Shown: one piece after another, positions 25,979-32,766 of the stretch
Layout: each line of letters starts with the position of its first letter
Position numbering within the stretch: position 1 is the first letter of the stretch
Origin: Parabacteroides sp.
Lineage (GTDB): Bacteria; Bacteroidota; Bacteroidia; Bacteroidales; Tannerellaceae
Assembly: GCA_018054455.1 (NCBI GenBank)
Contig: JAGPJL010000017.1
Location: 1 to 32,766 of the forward strand
Length of the DNA: 32,766 nucleotides
Direction of reading: 5' to 3'
The notes under the pieces: model-generated
Seen by the model: the letters and a program-made list of their open reading frames with translations, nothing else
The model's database searches: none
Told to the model about the DNA's origin: nothing
Translations under genes and position numbers: made by a program

Positions 25979-26941
25979 ATGAGAAAAATTCTATTCATCG
26001 CCATTGGCTTTTTTACTGTTTTCCTTTCATGCAAAAGCGAGAAAGTTCAGGAAGTGCAAGCAGCTCCGGTTCCTTTGGGCGATCCTTTTATCATGCTTTA
26101 TAACGATACCTACTACGCCTACGGAACCAATGCACAGAATGGAATTCAGGTTTATACCTCCGACAATCTAAATGAATGGACACTGTCGGATCAGATACCC
26201 GGCGGACTTGCACTCAAAAAAGAAGATGTTTGGGCGGACAGATGGTTCTGGGCTCCGGAAGTATACCATGTGAACGGTCGGTTCTATATGTACTACTCGG
26301 CCGACGAGCATATATGTGTCGCCACATCCGATTCGCCCGTGGGACCTTTTGTGCAGGCAGATCAAAAACCGATGATTGAAGGCGAAAAATGCATTGATAA
26401 TTCTTTGTTTATCGACGACGATGGAAAACCCTATCTCTTTTTTGACAGGTTTAACGACGGCCTCAATATCTGGGTAGCCGAATTAACCGAAGACCTGCTT
26501 AGTATAAAGAAAGAAACCATGCATCCTTGTATTCATGTATCGCAAGCCTGGGAAGAGGTCTGGCCAAGAGTAAATGAAGGAGCTTATGTGATGAAACACA
26601 ATGGCATATACTATATGACCTATTCGGCCAACAGCTACGAAAGTCAGTTTTACGGTATCGGATGTGCCACTGCCACAGACATTAAAGGAGATTGGGTTAA
26701 ATATGCCGACAATCCTCAGCTGCAAAAACCCGGAAATCTGGTGGGAATCGGACACAGCGCGTTCTTTACAGACAAAGAAGGTTCGTTACGCATCGTTTAT
26801 CATGCCCATTACGATAAGCAAAAAATACATCCAAGAGGCATGTATATTGGTCGCGCGTCCTTTCAACCCACGGATAGTGTCGATAAACTTGTGATTGATC
26901 CAAATTACATAACCCCTGTTCTGTCTGGAACAGCCCATTAA
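25979..26941 (+). CDS. GH43-family glycosidase lipoprotein
   Basis: A 320-aa lipoprotein (lipobox FLSC, Cys18) with a five-bladed beta-propeller of the GH43 type. The three acidic catalytic positions are visible: Asp35 in LGDPFIMLYNDTYYAYGT (base), Asp140 in CIDNSLFIDDDGKPYLFF (pKa modulator) and Glu200 in VNEGAYVMKHNGIYYMTYS (acid). WFWAPEVYHVNGRFYMYYS between them is the typical blade. GH43 enzymes act on arabinose- or xylose-containing glycans; the specific linkage cannot be read. First gene of an operon with a second GH43 (31 nt downstream) and the 680-aa protein. The lipobox suggests membrane anchoring. Confidence 0.93.
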   Translation: MRKILFIAIGFFTVFLSCKSEKVQEVQAAPVPLGDPFIMLYNDTYYAYGTNAQNGIQVYTSDNLNEWTLSDQIPGGLALKKEDVWADRWFWAPEVYHVNGRFYMYYSADEHICVATSDSPVGPFVQADQKPMIEGEKCIDNSLFIDDDGKPYLFFDRFNDGLNIWVAELTEDLLSIKKETMHPCIHVSQAWEEVWPRVNEGAYVMKHNGIYYMTYSANSYESQFYGIGCATATDIKGDWVKYADNPQLQKPGNLVGIGHSAFFTDKEGSLRIVYHAHYDKQKIHPRGMYIGRASFQPTDSVDKLVIDPNYITPVLSGTAH

Positions 26942-26972
26942 TTGTAACGTATTTATACATTAAAATAATTCC

Positions 26973-27983
26973 ATGAAAACAGCTTTAAATTTATTGGTAT
27001 TCTGCAGCATGCTATCCTGTTCGTCGGGATCATACGGCGAAACCGTACCGGAAGAAGTACCGGTAGTTAAACCCGGTTATAGAAATCCGGTAGTCAACTT
27101 CAGTCTGCCCGATCCAACAATCATTCAGGCGGCCGACAGTACCTTTTACCTCTATGCCACCGAAGATATCCGAAATGTGCCTATTCTTCATTCGTCCGAC
27201 CTTATTAACTGGACAGAGATAGGAACCGCTTTCACCGACCAGACACGTCCCTCGTTCGAACCCAAAGGTGGAATCTGGGCTCCGGATATCAACCGCATTG
27301 GCGACACATACGTTCTTTATTACTCTATGTCGGTTTGGGGAGGAGAGTGGACCTGTGGTATTGGTGTGGCAACCTCGGATAAGCCCGAAGGACCTTTCGT
27401 TGATAAAGGGATGCTGTTCAGAAGCAACGAAATAGGTGTGCAAAACTCCATCGATCCGTTTTTTATTGAAGATAACGGAGCAAAATACCTGTTCTGGGGA
27501 AGCTTCCGTGGAATTTACTCCATCGAACTGACGGACAACGGACTTTCTGTTAAAGCCGGAGCCCAAAAGAAACAAGTTGCCGGAACCGCTTACGAAGGAA
27601 CCTATATCCATAAGCACAACGGCTACTATTACCTTTTTGCTTCCACCGGTACCTGTTGCGAAGGACTTAAAAGTACCTATACAACGGTGGTGGGACGTTC
27701 GGAAAACCTCTTTGGACCCTATTTCGATAAAAGCGGACAGACCATGCTTACGAACCATCACGAAGTGCTTATCCAAAAGAATGCCTCCTTTGTGGGAACC
27801 GGTCACAATTCCGAAATCGTGTCGGACAAAGCCGGAAACGACTGGGTATTTTACCACGGGGTAGATGTAAATAATCCACATGGCCGCGTGCTTTTGCTGG
27901 ATCAGGTACAGTGGAAGGATGGCTGGCCCCTCATCAAAACGAGTTCTCCTTCAACCGGATCGGATAAACCTGTATTTAAATAA
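26973..27983 (+). CDS. GH43 arabinan endo-1,5-alpha-L-arabinosidase-like lipoprotein
   Basis: A 336-aa lipoprotein (lipobox MLSC, Cys16). GH43 catalytic positions are Asp47 in SLPDPTIIQAADSTFYLYA, Asp161 in NSIDPFFIEDNGAKYLFW and Glu208 in YEGTYIHKHNGYYYLFAS. The motifs STGTCCEG, TTVVGRS and GTGHNSEIV (His278, comparable to the metal-ligand His of arabinanases) favour the endo-arabinanase group over xylosidases. It would cut the alpha-1,5-arabinan backbone. The stop is 12 nt before the next gene, so the three glycosidase genes form one operon. Subfamily and endo/exo mode need experimental data. Confidence 0.92.
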   Translation: MKTALNLLVFCSMLSCSSGSYGETVPEEVPVVKPGYRNPVVNFSLPDPTIIQAADSTFYLYATEDIRNVPILHSSDLINWTEIGTAFTDQTRPSFEPKGGIWAPDINRIGDTYVLYYSMSVWGGEWTCGIGVATSDKPEGPFVDKGMLFRSNEIGVQNSIDPFFIEDNGAKYLFWGSFRGIYSIELTDNGLSVKAGAQKKQVAGTAYEGTYIHKHNGYYYLFASTGTCCEGLKSTYTTVVGRSENLFGPYFDKSGQTMLTNHHEVLIQKNASFVGTGHNSEIVSDKAGNDWVFYHGVDVNNPHGRVLLLDQVQWKDGWPLIKTSSPSTGSDKPVFK

Positions 27984-27995
27984 TAAGCAAGCTAT

Positions 27996-30038
27996 ATGAA
28001 ATTTGATTGTAAAAAATTCGTGATGGGAGCCATGCTCGCTTCCGCCTTTTCAATTTTCAGCCTACGTGCAGATACCTATGGACCGCAGAACACAACCGCC
28101 AGCCTGGCATTAAAAGTTCCCGGAAACAATGCCACAGAGTATCCGCTAACGTTCAGCAGTCTTTCAAACAGTAATTTCACGTACCAGCTCACGGCAGCCA
28201 AACCACTTCCGGTAACCATCTTCCAGAAGGTAACCGAAAAGGGTGCACTCAAAGAGCTAACCGTATATATTACAGCTACCGAAGAGGTATACCTCCATTA
28301 CGGTCAGCAGCTAAAAACAGGCTTCCGCCACGACGACTGTCTGTTTTATCTGCCCGGATTCTGGTACCGCCGCAACCTGCGTTCGCCCAAAGAAGCACCC
28401 TCTTTCCATACGTCCGATAGCTGGACTGTGCGCGAAGATCGTTTAAGTGCACCCCTTACAGGAATCTACGACGAAAAAAGCGGTAAGTCATTCACCGTTG
28501 CCAGAAAAGATGCCTTTACCCACGAAGCCCTTACCTCGCATAAAGAAGGAGATGTGGTTATATCCGGTAAGACATCCCTTGGGTTTACCGGTTTCGAAAA
28601 TAAAGAAGGAGTAGCCAACCTGTCTTTCGGATTTCCCTACCAGGAAACCCCCAAGACCTACATCCGCAAATTAACACTGGCACCTTCTGTAAGAGCATTC
28701 CAGCACATGGAAAAAGGCGAAACCATCATCCTTACCTGGGAGATTCAGGAAAACCAGTCGGCCGACTATTCCTCCTTTGTACAGCGGATGTGGGAATATG
28801 CCTTCGATGCATTTAAACCGCAACCAGTGGCAACAGACTACACGACAGACAGAATGAAAGAGGTGATTAGTAATTACTTTACCGAAAGTTTTGTAGGCGA
28901 TAAACCATTGGTGTACACTTCGGGCGTGCATTTACCAACCGCCAACTGTACCCCGGTGGGTATCGCTGAGGTGGGATTTGTGGGACGCGTTCTGCTAAAC
29001 GCATTCAATGCCCTCGAGTACGGCGAACAACAAAAGCGCGCCGACCTGCCCGAACAAAGCTCCCGTATATTCGAAAGCTATCTGGCAAACGGATTTACAG
29101 CTGCCGGATTCTTCAAGGAGTTCGTAGACTTTAAAACAGGATTCGAAGAACCGGTGCATAGCATCCGCCGTCAGTCGGAAGGCGTATATGCCATGCTTCA
29201 CTACCTGCAGTACGAAAAAGAACAAGGACGTAAACATCCCCAGTGGGATAAGAAGATGAAACACATGCTCGACATGTTCCTTCGCCTTCAGCAAGCAGAC
29301 GGAAGCTTCCCCCGTAAATTCAACGACGACTTTACCACTGTCGACAAAAGCGGCGGAAGTACCCCTTCGGCAACATTGCCCCTGGTAATGGGTTACAAAT
29401 ACTTCAACGACAAGCGCTACCTCGATGGGGCCAAACGCACAGCCGCTTACCTTGAAAAGGAACTGATCTCCAAAGCAGACTATTTCTCATCCACACTCGA
29501 CGCCAACTGCGAAGATAAGGAAGCTTCCCTTTACGCAGCCACCGCCACCTATTACCTGGCGTTGGTATCCAAGGGACAGGAAAAAGAACACTATGCGTCG
29601 CTCACCAAAAAAGCAGCCTACTTTGCCTTGTCGTGGTACTACGTATGGGATGTACCTTTTGCCCGCGGACAAATGCTTGGCGACCTGGGCATGAAAACAA
29701 GAGGGTGGGGTAATGTGTCGGTCGAAAATAATCACATCGACGTATTTATCTTCGAATTTGCCTCCATCCTGAACTGGTTATCAACCCAATACAACGAACC
29801 GCGCTTTGCAGGATTCGCCGAAGTAATCTCCAGTTCCATGAAGCAATTGCTACCCTACGAAGGACACCTCTGCGGAGTAGCCGCCAAAGGCTATTATCCC
29901 GAAGTGGTACAACATACCCAGTGGGATTACGGTAAAAACGGCAAAGGATTCTACAACGACATTTTCGCTCCGGGCTGGACAGTTGCTTCCCTATGGGAAC
30001 TATACACTCCCGGTCGCGCCGAAAGGTTTTTGCGGTAA
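27996..30038 (+). CDS. exported protein with six-hairpin-glycosidase-like C-terminal half, unassigned
   Basis: A 680-aa protein with a signal peptide (about 1-25, ending LRADTYG), an N-terminal beta-rich half (about 30-260) and a helical C-terminal half (about 285-680) with repeated paired-helix segments: SEGVYAMLHYLQYEKEQGR, MLDMFLRLQQADGSFPRKFN, TLPLVMGYKYFNDKRYLDGA and KEASLYAATATYYLALVSK. This layout suggests an (alpha/alpha)6-barrel glycosidase or epimerase. Conserved-looking acidic/His candidates are in RKFNDDF and VENNHIDVFIFEF. I cannot place it in a named CAZy family; GH127/146-type or a new family are open options. Third gene of the glycosidase operon, closed by the terminator at 30129-30170. 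Confidence 0.82.
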   Translation: MKFDCKKFVMGAMLASAFSIFSLRADTYGPQNTTASLALKVPGNNATEYPLTFSSLSNSNFTYQLTAAKPLPVTIFQKVTEKGALKELTVYITATEEVYLHYGQQLKTGFRHDDCLFYLPGFWYRRNLRSPKEAPSFHTSDSWTVREDRLSAPLTGIYDEKSGKSFTVARKDAFTHEALTSHKEGDVVISGKTSLGFTGFENKEGVANLSFGFPYQETPKTYIRKLTLAPSVRAFQHMEKGETIILTWEIQENQSADYSSFVQRMWEYAFDAFKPQPVATDYTTDRMKEVISNYFTESFVGDKPLVYTSGVHLPTANCTPVGIAEVGFVGRVLLNAFNALEYGEQQKRADLPEQSSRIFESYLANGFTAAGFFKEFVDFKTGFEEPVHSIRRQSEGVYAMLHYLQYEKEQGRKHPQWDKKMKHMLDMFLRLQQADGSFPRKFNDDFTTVDKSGGSTPSATLPLVMGYKYFNDKRYLDGAKRTAAYLEKELISKADYFSSTLDANCEDKEASLYAATATYYLALVSKGQEKEHYASLTKKAAYFALSWYYVWDVPFARGQMLGDLGMKTRGWGNVSVENNHIDVFIFEFASILNWLSTQYNEPRFAGFAEVISSSMKQLLPYEGHLCGVAAKGYYPEVVQHTQWDYGKNGKGFYNDIFAPGWTVASLWELYTPGRAERFLR

Positions 30039-30073
30039 AAAATTTAATATAATTTTGAACTTTCAAACATAGG

Positions 30074-30122
30074 ACTTTGAGTTGCCAAAGTATATACTTT
30101 TGCGACTCAAAGTATATACTTT
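30074..30122. repeat. nested palindromes after the glycosidase operon
   Basis: The 14-nt palindrome AAAGTATATACTTT occurs at 30087-30100 and 30109-30122, exactly 22 nt apart. The flanks ACTTTGAGT (30074-30082) and ACTCAAAGT (30105-30113) form a further 9-bp inverted repeat. The unit lies in the 3' untranslated region, 36 nt past the stop and before the terminator. Confidence 0.65.
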
Positions 30123-30128
30123 CTGACC

Positions 30129-30170
30129 AAAAAGTCCCGAGGAAAATTCACCTTTCCCGGGACTTTTTTT
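30129..30170 (+). terminator. terminator of the glycosidase operon
   Basis: AAAAAGTCCCG (30129-30139) pairs with CGGGACTTTTT (30158-30168) and, past a bulged A140, five further pairs close the inner stem, leaving a 7-nt loop. A run of seven T follows at 30164-30170. Confidence 0.85.
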
Positions 30171-30199
30171 CTCTTCCCGGTAAAGTTTATATTAAAAAT

Positions 30200-30327
30200 A
30201 GCCTTCACTCCTTCACTTTTGCCTTTAAGAATATGACAATCAGTAAATTAAAAGTGAAGGCTGGCCTTTTTTAGCCTTCACTTTTCGCTAATAATCCTTC
30301 ACTTTTGCCTTCATAGCCTTCACTTTT
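30200..30327. repeat. iteron-like array of CCTTCACTTTT units
   Basis: Direct copies of CCTTCACTTTT lie at 30210-30220, 30275-30285, 30296-30306 and 30317-30327, with a partial copy at 30202-30209 (CCTTCACT). Three copies extend leftward to AGCC (30200, 30273, 30315). One inverted copy at 30250-30262 pairs perfectly over 13 bp with 30273-30285 across a 10-nt T-rich loop. The array occupies the gap between the glycosidase terminator and the VirE-type gene at 30450; no ORF explains it. Confidence 0.75.
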
Positions 30328-30414
30328 CGGATAAAAACTGAAAATACATCCTCTTTTTGAAGGAGGAAAATTCATTTTTTGACTATTTAATAGTTAATGT
30401 ATAAATTAAAGAGT

Positions 30415-30422
30415 TATCTTTA
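30415..30422 (+). promoter_or_regulatory. possible -7 box of the VirE-type gene
   Basis: TATCTTTA matches the -7 consensus except for the last base, 27 nt before the ATG at 30450. No -33 TTTG at the right spacing is present, so this is weak. Confidence 0.35.
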
Positions 30423-30449
30423 CGTTTTTACTAATTATAAATAAATACT

Positions 30450-32522
30450 ATGAAAGTAACCCGGTTTAGCGGTGATGGGAAAACCCAAAAGAGTGTTGAG
30501 TTATCAGAACTTATCGAATCAATGAAAACAGATGGGAAGGGAAGCCCCGTTTCCCGGCTCCGGCAACAAATAAAAGAAAGCATACGAGGAATCCGTTGCG
30601 ATAGCGCGGACAAACTTCCTGTTATTACCTTTGCAACCACCTTTCGGAATCACAACGAACAGATACGGTTTTCCGGCTACAACGGATTGATACTGTTGGA
30701 AGTAAACCGACTGATGAACAACGATGAAGCACGCCGTGTCCGCGACCTGGCCTCGGAATCCCTTCAAACCATGGTAGCTTTTATCGGTTCGGGCGGACGA
30801 AGCGTCAAAATTGTCGTACCCTTTACCCTTCCCGACGGATCATTGCCACAAAACGAGAAACAGGCAGAGCTGTTTCATGCCCATGCCTATCGACGGGCGG
30901 CAGCCTATTACAAGGAACAGTTGCAAAAACATGTGGAGATTAAGAAACCAGGTCTACAACGGGGGTGCCGCCTCTCGGTTGATCCCTCCCTTTATTACAA
31001 TCCGTTGGCTGTGTCCATTCAGATGAAGCAACCCCTGCAACTTCCCGATGAGGTAACCTATACGGAAACCGTAAACAAGGAATCCGATCCGTTACTGCGT
31101 ATGATGCCCGGACTGGAACGAAGCCGTATCATTTCCCTTCTTTTCGAAAGCTGCCTGAAGGATGCCATGGAAACCACAGGTATAACGGCCAACGACAAAG
31201 ACCCGAAGCCCTTTCTTATCCGTCTGGCCGAAAACTGTTTTCGCTCGGCCATACCCGAAGAGGATGTCATCAAGTGGTCGCTTGTCCATACCCCTTTTAA
31301 CCGCTTCGACCCCGAGCTGCGTGCCACGGTTCGCACAACCTACGAGGTAGGGAAAAACTTCGGAGGAAATCCCTGCGTTAATAAGGCCCGGACGCTTATC
31401 ATGCAGCTGGAGGAATTCATGCAGCGGCGCTACGAGTTCCGGCGCAATATTATCCGGGGCGATGTGGAGTACCGCGAGCGGGAATCATTCTATTTTGATT
31501 TTAAACCTGTAACTGAAGAAGAGTTGAACGGCATTGGCATCATGGCGCACAAAGAGGAAATCGAAGTGTGGGACCGTGATGTGAAACGCTATGTTTTTTC
31601 CAATAAGATTCCGACCTACAATCCCATCGACGATTACCTGGATAGCCTGCCCGAGTGGGATGGCAAAGACAGGATACGTCCGCTTGCCGGCACCATCACT
31701 TGTACCAATCCCAAGTGGAGCGAGCTATTTTACATTTGGTTCCTCAGCATGGTGGCACACTGGAAACAAATGGATCAATCGCACGCCAACAGCTCCCTGC
31801 CTTTGCTGATAGGCGACCAAGGTTGTGGTAAATCCACCTGGTGCCGCAACCTGCTGCCCCTCGAACTAAGGGAATACTATACCGACAGCATCGACCTTTC
31901 AAACAAGCGCAACGCCGAACTTGCGTTGAACCGCTACGCCCTGATCAACATCGACGAGTACGACTCCATGAAAAGCAAAGACCAGAGTTTCCTGAAACAC
32001 CTCCTGCAGAAGCCCGAGCTCAACACCCGTTTACCTTTCAAACGCAGCGCTGGTATACTGAAACGCTATGCCTCCTTTATCGCTACCTGCAACAACTTCG
32101 ACTTGCTGACCGATCCAACCGGAAGTCGCCGTTACCTCTGCATAGAAATACAAGGCACCATCAACCACAGCCACCCGGTAGATCATGCCCAACTTTACGC
32201 CCAGGCCATATCCGCCCTGCGTGCCGGTCAACGCTACTGGTTCACGAAAGAAGAAGAAACCGAAACCACCGAAAGCAACACCCAGTTCCAGCAAATACCC
32301 CTGGAAGAACAACTCTTCCACCAACACTTCCGCGCCCCGGTCAACGATGAAGAAGGCGAGTACCTGCCCGCCATCGAAATACTCCAACTCCTCCAGCAAC
32401 GAAGCAAAACAAAATTCAGCAACACCTCCATGAACAGCTTCGGCCGCCTGCTCCTAAAGAACAAAATACCCAAGAAGCACACCAATGCCGGCAATGTGTA
32501 TAGGGTGGTGGACAGAAAATAG
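30450..32522 (+). CDS. VirE/BT4734-type P-loop protein with DUF3874-like C-terminus
   Basis: A 690-aa cytoplasmic protein. The N-terminal part (about 10-200, with KLPVITFATTFRNHNEQIRF and YNGLILLEVNRL) matches the BT4734/VirE-N primase-like domain; the central part (about 370-600) is the VirE P-loop ATPase with Walker A GDQGCGKST (455-463), Walker B LINIDEYD (498-505), FIATCNN (543-549) and the GSRRYL arginine motif; the C-terminus (about 610-690, LLQQRSKTKFSN and NSFGRLLLKNKIPKKHTNAG) resembles DUF3874. Such primase/helicase-like proteins are frequent in mobile or variable loci of Bacteroidales; their cellular role is not established. It is monocistronic, with repeats upstream and a terminator downstream. 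By eye, its codons are GC-richer at third positions than those of the first half of the window. Confidence 0.9.
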   Translation: MKVTRFSGDGKTQKSVELSELIESMKTDGKGSPVSRLRQQIKESIRGIRCDSADKLPVITFATTFRNHNEQIRFSGYNGLILLEVNRLMNNDEARRVRDLASESLQTMVAFIGSGGRSVKIVVPFTLPDGSLPQNEKQAELFHAHAYRRAAAYYKEQLQKHVEIKKPGLQRGCRLSVDPSLYYNPLAVSIQMKQPLQLPDEVTYTETVNKESDPLLRMMPGLERSRIISLLFESCLKDAMETTGITANDKDPKPFLIRLAENCFRSAIPEEDVIKWSLVHTPFNRFDPELRATVRTTYEVGKNFGGNPCVNKARTLIMQLEEFMQRRYEFRRNIIRGDVEYRERESFYFDFKPVTEEELNGIGIMAHKEEIEVWDRDVKRYVFSNKIPTYNPIDDYLDSLPEWDGKDRIRPLAGTITCTNPKWSELFYIWFLSMVAHWKQMDQSHANSSLPLLIGDQGCGKSTWCRNLLPLELREYYTDSIDLSNKRNAELALNRYALINIDEYDSMKSKDQSFLKHLLQKPELNTRLPFKRSAGILKRYASFIATCNNFDLLTDPTGSRRYLCIEIQGTINHSHPVDHAQLYAQAISALRAGQRYWFTKEEETETTESNTQFQQIPLEEQLFHQHFRAPVNDEEGEYLPAIEILQLLQQRSKTKFSNTSMNSFGRLLLKNKIPKKHTNAGNVYRVVDRK

Positions 32523-32531
32523 AAACGAACT

Positions 32532-32568
32532 AATAAAAAGGCTTTTCTTTTGTAAAAGCCTTTTTATT
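32532..32568 (+). terminator. terminator of the VirE-type gene
   Basis: A perfect 15-bp stem (32532-32546 with 32554-32568), core AAAAAGGCTTTT, has a 7-nt loop and a T-rich right arm, 9 nt after the stop codon. Confidence 0.88.
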
Positions 32569-32580
32569 TGTCCGTTTCAT

Positions 32581-32588
32581 TATCTTTG
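32581..32588 (+). promoter_or_regulatory. -7 box of the last, partial gene
   Basis: TATCTTTG is a perfect -7 match 24 nt before the ATG at 32613. A TTTG at 32567-32570 is only 10 nt upstream, too close for a normal -33 element. Confidence 0.5.
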
Positions 32589-32612
32589 TAGTCATATTCT
32601 TAATTCTATATA

Positions 32613-32766
32613 ATGAAAAAACTATTTTTGATTTTATCCATTTTGTGTTTATGGGTAGTGGGTTATTCGCAGAATCCTTGTATGATGTTTGGTGATACTT
32701 CCCGTATCGGTGTCCCTTATTCGAAAGATCCCCATGTGGTGAACTTTAAGGGAACGTATCTGATGT
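32613..32766 (+). CDS. 5' end of an exported beta-propeller glycosidase (partial)
   Basis: The ATG at 32613 opens a frame running off the window (51 codons visible). It encodes a signal peptide (MKKLFLILSILCLWVVGYSQ) and then MFGDTSRIGVPYSKDPHVVN and FKGTYLM. The SRIGVPYSKDPHVV stretch, with an Asp-Pro shortly before an FKGTYLM-type strand, is the opening blade of five-bladed propeller glycosidases of the GH43/GH32/GH117 superfamily; the exact family cannot be fixed from 51 residues. It sits just beyond the VirE-type unit, so glycosidase genes continue on both sides of it. Confidence 0.8.
   Translation, partial: MKKLFLILSILCLWVVGYSQNPCMMFGDTSRIGVPYSKDPHVVNFKGTYLM

Noticed and set aside
27030-27881. 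283-aa minus-strand open frame
   Set aside because: It lies antisense to the second GH43 gene, whose three catalytic acids and lipobox are clear; the antisense translation has no recognisable domain.
30200-30327. CRISPR array
   Set aside because: The repeats are only 11-13 nt with irregular 10-55 nt spacing, one is inverted, there are no spacers of constant length and no cas genes.
31841-32350. 169-aa plus-strand frame inside the VirE-type gene
   Set aside because: The Pro/Arg/His-rich translation is typical of an off-frame reading of GC-rich codons, and it overlaps the P-loop ATPase domain.

Overview
The window reads as a chromosomal segment of a member of the Bacteroidales (Bacteroidota, Bacteroides/Parabacteroides-like). 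The evidence is recurrent promoter elements of the type TAnnTTTG with an upstream TTTG or TTG, weak Shine-Dalgarno sequences, a carboxypeptidase-D-like/TonB-dependent receptor, a hybrid two-component system, lipoprotein GH43 glycosidases, a VirE/BT4734-type protein and a DUF4827 lipoprotein. Exact genus is not decidable by eye. No rRNA, tRNA, CRISPR array or insertion sequence was recognised.

Layout. 1-70 is probably the tail of an upstream gene. 190-2952 is an uptake locus: a histidine-rich small membrane protein and a TonB-dependent receptor behind a textbook promoter and a perfect 19-nt palindrome. 6499-3035 (minus) is an operon of an ABC-F ATPase and an LTA-synthase-like membrane phosphotransferase; it converges on the receptor at a shared terminator. 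6827-9814 encodes two envelope proteins: a Trp/Tyr/Gly then Ser/Arg-rich exported protein and an OMPP1/FadL-like barrel. 10017-16293 is a housekeeping run: ECF sigma factor, a small ORF whose start lies in an RNA hairpin, rpe, a ComEC-like channel, an NrnA-like DHH phosphoesterase, a DUF4827 lipoprotein and glmM. 18049-16342 (minus) holds a DUF418 membrane protein and a NUDIX hydrolase. 18235-19885 is a convergent pair: a histidine-kinase-like protein lacking its phospho-acceptor His and ATP-binding residues, and a membrane-anchored LytTR regulator made in an operon with a LiaF-like protein (20683-19091).

20980-30038 is a carbohydrate-use locus: an SDR oxidoreductase 2 nt upstream of a hybrid two-component sensor (HTCS), then two GH43 lipoproteins (the second arabinanase-like) and a 680-aa exported protein with a helical-barrel-like C-terminal half. 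The HTCS presumably senses a glycan fragment, perhaps arabinan-derived, and activates the glycosidase operon. No SusC/SusD pair lies in the window. A strong terminator ends this operon. It is followed by a 411-nt region with nested palindromes and an iteron-like array of CCTTCACTTTT units, then a VirE-type primase/helicase-like gene (30450-32522) with its own terminator. The window ends in the first codons of another exported beta-propeller glycosidase (32613 onward), so the VirE unit sits between glycosidase genes and looks like an insertion module.

The items most worth a second look are the pseudo-histidine kinase, the iteron-like array beside the VirE gene, the start-codon hairpin after the ECF sigma gene, the palindromic operator of the His-rich/TonB locus, and the unassigned 680-aa protein.
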